Below are positions 61,307-64,000 of a DNA stretch of 64,000 nt, one piece after another. How positions within the stretch are numbered: the stretch's first letter is position 1; each line of letters starts with the position of its first letter. A model generated the notes under the pieces. That model ran no database searches, was not told the DNA's origin, and saw only the letters and a program-made list of their open reading frames with translations. A program made the position numbers and the translations under genes. Source of the DNA: Pseudomonas sp. DC1.2. GTDB lineage: Bacteria; Pseudomonadota; Gammaproteobacteria; Pseudomonadales; Pseudomonadaceae. The stretch lies in the NCBI RefSeq assembly GCF_034351645.1, contig NZ_CP133782.1:5734001-5798000 (forward strand), written 5' to 3'.

Positions 61307-62053
61307 TCAAGCCCTCTCGCCGCGAATCGAAACTGCCGGGAAGGGGTATTGCTCATTGCGTTCCACCCAGTCCATGAAGTCGGCGCGAGCGCCGGGAAAG
61401 CCGATCATGGTCCAGCCGACCATGTCTTTGTTGCCGCCGTGGATCGGGTCGCAGAAGAACCCTTCTTTGGTGTTTTGCAGCAGCAGATTGAAGAAAATCT
61501 GTGCGGGGACGTTAGCGAATTGCGGTTTGCCGGCTTCGAGTTGCTTGAGCAAATCATCTCGGGTAGCGCTGTCTTGCTGAGCAAAGACTTTACCGTTGAG
61601 CGCTTTCGACCACGCATCCGTTGCTGCGATGCCCAAGCGGTAGATCTCTTTGGGTACCAGTTTGCTTTGCCAGCCCATTTCCGGCGGGGCATCGGCGTTG
61701 AACGGCCCCTGCATGAACCAAAGGGCGCCGGCAGCGTAAGGGGTGTTCATTTGTCGGTCGATGTATTCGGGGACGCCAGCCTCAAGCGCTCCGGGGCCTT
61801 GGGCATCGCTGGGGATCAACTGAGCGACGGCGGCCTTGATGAATGTCCACTCTTGGGCGGTGAAGTAGCTTGGCTCGTAGAGGCTGTTGCTGACGGGCGC
61901 TCCCCCTTGGCTCGGTTTGGCCGCTGCCGTATCGGGGGCGGCCATCAGGACCGTGCTGCCCAGCGCGGTGCTGGCGACTGTGACCACTGGGATCAAGGTC
62001 AGGGATTTGCGTAAAAACTCACGCCGTGGGTTATCTCGATCTTGATCAGACAT
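61307..62053 (-). CDS. Small (gamma) subunit of gluconate 2-dehydrogenase-type complex, Tat-exported
   Basis: A 248-aa protein with a twin-arginine signal (PRREFLRKSLTLIPVVTVAS), typical of the gluconate_2-dh3 family (PF13618). The mature part (FTAQEWTFIKAAVAQLIPSD, GVPEYIDRQMNTPYAAGALWF, EGFFCDPIHGGNKDMVGWTMIGFPG) is characteristic. It carries its FAD partner through the Tat system. It is the first gene of the operon small-large-cytochrome; its stop lies two bases before the ATG of the large subunit. Confidence 0.92.
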   Translation of the reverse strand: MSDQDRDNPRREFLRKSLTLIPVVTVASTALGSTVLMAAPDTAAAKPSQGGAPVSNSLYEPSYFTAQEWTFIKAAVAQLIPSDAQGPGALEAGVPEYIDRQMNTPYAAGALWFMQGPFNADAPPEMGWQSKLVPKEIYRLGIAATDAWSKALNGKVFAQQDSATRDDLLKQLEAGKPQFANVPAQIFFNLLLQNTKEGFFCDPIHGGNKDMVGWTMIGFPGARADFMDWVERNEQYPFPAVSIRGERA

Positions 62054-62359
62054 GGGGGATGCACCTCATCAGGCATTGATGGTTTTTAGCCGTTTCGTTG
62101 AACGACTTTTCGTTTTGGCAGGGATACGCGCCGAAGTCGACTCGGTAAAAAAGCAAAAGCCTGTAAACTTTAGAAACAAATGGTAGCAGGCTATGTATCG
62201 ACATGAATCGACTCAATGGAAAAAGCCGCGCTTTTTCGATGAGCGCGGCCCTCGGCCGGTCGATTCACAATTCTTTGACAGTCACCTCACAGACCTTTGA
62301 CTGCTTAAGGCTGAAGCTCACAGCTTTATTCTCTGTCTTTCTAACGCGGTCACCCGAGC
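62054..62359. other. 306-base divergent region between dehydrogenase operon and tpbA-like gene
   Basis: No gene is seen. It has an AT-rich part (62140-62200) likely to include the dehydrogenase promoter, and a terminator-like hairpin at 62217-62249 pointing left. The tpbA-like promoter should lie at about 62280-62340. Confidence 0.5.
62217..62249 (-). terminator. Leftward terminator-like hairpin with no obvious source gene
   Basis: On the minus strand GCCGCGC (62249-62243) pairs with GCGCGGC (62231-62225), followed by TTTTTCC. Nearest minus-strand gene upstream is the M3 peptidase, which ends at 63006 beyond the whole tpbA-like gene. It could stop antisense read-through or end a short RNA starting between 62250 and 62359. 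Confidence 0.5.
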
Positions 62360-63004
62360 ATGTTTAAAACACGTCTTATCCCAGCGATGTGTCTGTCGTT
62401 GGTCGTATTGTTCAACCTGTCACCGACGATGGCTGACGACACGCCGTCAGTGCGTCCTGCGGAATGGGCTCAGCCGGTAGATAAGAAATACAACCTTTTT
62501 CAAATGTCCCCGACTCTTTATCGCAGCGCTTTGCCTGATCAAGGCTCGGTCCCGCTGCTGGAAAATCTCAAAATCGGCACCGTCATCAACTTTCTGCCGG
62601 AATCGGATTCAAGCTGGTTGTCTACGCCTGACATCAAGCAGGTCCAGCTGCCTTATCGGACCAACCACGTGGATGACGCTGATGTGATCAAGGCCATTCG
62701 TACCATTCAGACCGCCCAAGCTCAAGGCCCGGTATTGATGCACTGCAAATACGGATCCGACCGCACCGGCCTGATGGCCGCTATGTACCGGGTGGTCGTG
62801 CAGGGTTGGAGCAAAGAAGACGCGTTGAACGAAATGACTCAGGGCGGGTTTGGCGACAGTACCCATTTCAAGGACGGCGTTCGTTACATGATGCAGGCGG
62901 ATGTTGAAAAACTCCGTACCGCCTTGGCCAATGGCGATTGCAGCACCAGCCCTTTCGCCATGTGCTCGATGAAAAGCTGGCTCAAGTCGGCTCACGTTGA
63001 GTGA
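62360..63004 (+). CDS. Periplasmic dual-specificity/tyrosine phosphatase, TpbA-like
   Basis: A 214-aa protein with a signal peptide (LIPAMCLSLVVLFNLSPTMA). The P-loop is H128-C129-K-Y-G-S-D-R-T-G, with the general acid Asp in NHVDDADV near 105. This is the pattern of P. aeruginosa TpbA, which dephosphorylates the periplasmic part of the diguanylate cyclase TpbB and lowers c-di-GMP. No tpbB-like gene is adjacent in this window. It ends one base before the M3 peptidase gene's stop (convergent). Confidence 0.87.
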   Translation: MFKTRLIPAMCLSLVVLFNLSPTMADDTPSVRPAEWAQPVDKKYNLFQMSPTLYRSALPDQGSVPLLENLKIGTVINFLPESDSSWLSTPDIKQVQLPYRTNHVDDADVIKAIRTIQTAQAQGPVLMHCKYGSDRTGLMAAMYRVVVQGWSKEDALNEMTQGGFGDSTHFKDGVRYMMQADVEKLRTALANGDCSTSPFAMCSMKSWLKSAHVE

Positions 63005-63005
63005 T

Positions 63006-64000
63006 CTAAACGGCCTGTGCCGGGAAAAGATCATCTTTCAAGGCGCGCTCGAGAAACATCTCCAGCGATGAAATCAGTGAACGTGAATCTCCCGGTCCGA
63101 GAACGATTTCGCGAAAAGCCCGGCCTGTCAGTGCATTGAACACGCCGTGTTGCTTAAACTTTTTGAACACCTCGATGGCGAGGACGCCTGACCATTTATA
63201 GGCGTAAACCGAAGCCTGATAGCCGGTCACGATGTAGTCAAAGCTGTTTGCCAGGCGGCAGTAAGACGGGAAGTTGAGAGAAGGAATCTGCTGTTGCACG
63301 TCTTCGAATACGTTCTGAATGCTACGGCCATCGCCTTGGCATCGGTGCAGTTCGAAATCAAACAAAGCTTCCAGTAACAGAACTGCGTGTTGCCAACCAG
63401 TGCTTGCTTGAATGGCGTACAGCGCTGCATCGACATGCGCTTCGGTCAGGCGCTCGCCGGTTTGATAGTGAGCGGCCAGCCACAGCAGAACTTCGGGAGA
63501 TCGACAAAAAAGCTCAAAAAATTGACCGGAAAACTCGGCCGAATCTCGACCAAGTTCGCTGATACCCGAAAGGGTGTGGTGTGGCGAGCGTGTCAGAACG
63601 TGATGCAGGCAGTGCCCGAATTCATGGAATAGCATCCGCAGGTCTTGATGCGTCAACAAGTAAGGTTGATCGTCAACGTCTGGGGTCAGGTTGGCATTAA
63701 GTACAGCAATCGGCAGTTTTACCTGCCCCTCCGCGTCCATTCGTCGATTGCGAAGGGTGGCCGTCCAGGCAAAATCAGAGTCTTGTGGGCGATGGTAAGG
63801 GTCAAGGTAGATATGCCCGATGACCTGATCATGCTCGCTGACTTCAAACAGGCGCACGCGATCATGCCAGCGACTGAAAACTGTTTGCTCGACGATCCGG
63901 ATGGCGAACAGGCGCTCACTGAAGAGACACAGTCGATTCAAGGTTCCATCGAGGGGGAAATAGGCCCGCAGGCTTTGTAGATCCCCGAGGCGCTGCTGGC
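63006..64000 (-). CDS. M3 family zinc metallopeptidase (oligopeptidase A-like), partial (N-terminus outside window)
   Basis: The frame runs leftward from the right edge to a stop at 63006, giving the C-terminal 331 residues. The zinc motif is HEFGHCLHH, with the second ligand Glu in SGISELGRDSAEFSGQFFE. The preceding segment (RAYFPLDGTLNRLCLFSERLF) and GHIYLDPYHRP are typical of M3A oligopeptidases. These cleave small peptides and signal-peptide remnants in the cytoplasm. Middle residue C in the motif (normally G) is a minor change. The missing N-terminus must lie to the right. Confidence 0.9.
   Translation of the reverse strand, partial: QQRLGDLQSLRAYFPLDGTLNRLCLFSERLFAIRIVEQTVFSRWHDRVRLFEVSEHDQVIGHIYLDPYHRPQDSDFAWTATLRNRRMDAEGQVKLPIAVLNANLTPDVDDQPYLLTHQDLRMLFHEFGHCLHHVLTRSPHHTLSGISELGRDSAEFSGQFFELFCRSPEVLLWLAAHYQTGERLTEAHVDAALYAIQASTGWQHAVLLLEALFDFELHRCQGDGRSIQNVFEDVQQQIPSLNFPSYCRLANSFDYIVTGYQASVYAYKWSGVLAIEVFKKFKQHGVFNALTGRAFREIVLGPGDSRSLISSLEMFLERALKDDLFPAQAV

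Overview
The window is a gene-dense, GC-rich bacterial chromosome segment. It has the gene content and order of a fluorescent Pseudomonas close to the origin side of the genome. The evidence is the algB-kinB pair, the gltP/ivy/DUF1328 block, the dsbA/cc4/engB/ErsA/polA/thrB block, znuA-zur-znuC-znuB, metNIQ, and the caa3 cytochrome oxidase cluster with its assembly factors. These follow the order I remember from P. aeruginosa PAO1 (about PA5476-PA5505 and PA0102-PA0114). Pseudomonas-type REP/REPIN repeats are scattered between genes. I saw no rRNA, tRNA, CRISPR array, prophage or insertion sequence.

Layout. 1-3.9 kb: choline sulfate use (choX partial, betC, LysR regulator) and a small Rossmann protein. 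3.9-11.5 kb: DOPA-dioxygenase-like protein, a CitM citrate transporter with an elaborate leader, TerC, a Na/Pi symporter behind a Pho box, an M16 peptidase and a DUF5924 membrane protein. 11.5-15.1 kb: a four-gene Mla/Pqi-type lipid transport operon. 15.2-19.6 kb: SpmA-SpmB fusion, GltP, lysozyme inhibitor Ivy with DUF1328. 20-31.7 kb: envelope stress, alginate and c-di-GMP block (algB, kinB, an EAL protein, ampDh2, a GGDEF protein, an endonuclease-like protein, dsbA, cytochromes c4 and c5, engB) and the sRNA ErsA between engB and polA. 31.7-39.7 kb: polA, DUF2782, thrB, zinc uptake and its repressor, a lipoprotein. 39.8-44.8 kb: katE and metNIQ. 44.9-53.5 kb: leftward cox operon (coxB, coxA, ctaG, coxC, surf1, a thioredoxin-fold protein, ctaA, cyoE, sco) with one small opposite-strand gene. 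53.8-57 kb: conserved protein, SulP transporter, beta-carbonic anhydrase. 57.2-58.1 kb: a multiply broken radical SAM gene. 58.2-62 kb: a three-subunit membrane dehydrogenase (triheme cytochrome c, FAD subunit, Tat-exported small subunit). 62.3-64 kb: a TpbA-like periplasmic phosphatase and a partial M3 peptidase.

The best-connected theme is AlgU (sigma-22) envelope stress. Matches to AlgU promoters lie upstream of dsbA and of ErsA, and algB-kinB, ivy and several c-di-GMP genes are nearby. No clearly new multigene system is visible. The most interesting non-gene signals are the citM leader (A-rich Crc/Hfq-like motif plus a 22-codon ORF), the algB leader (alternative hairpins plus a 25-codon ORF), an orphan terminator-like hairpin between gltP and ivy, a Pho box before the phosphate symporter, and an operator-like palindrome over the start codon of the choline-sulfate regulator. 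All homology statements come from reading the translations; no database search was run.
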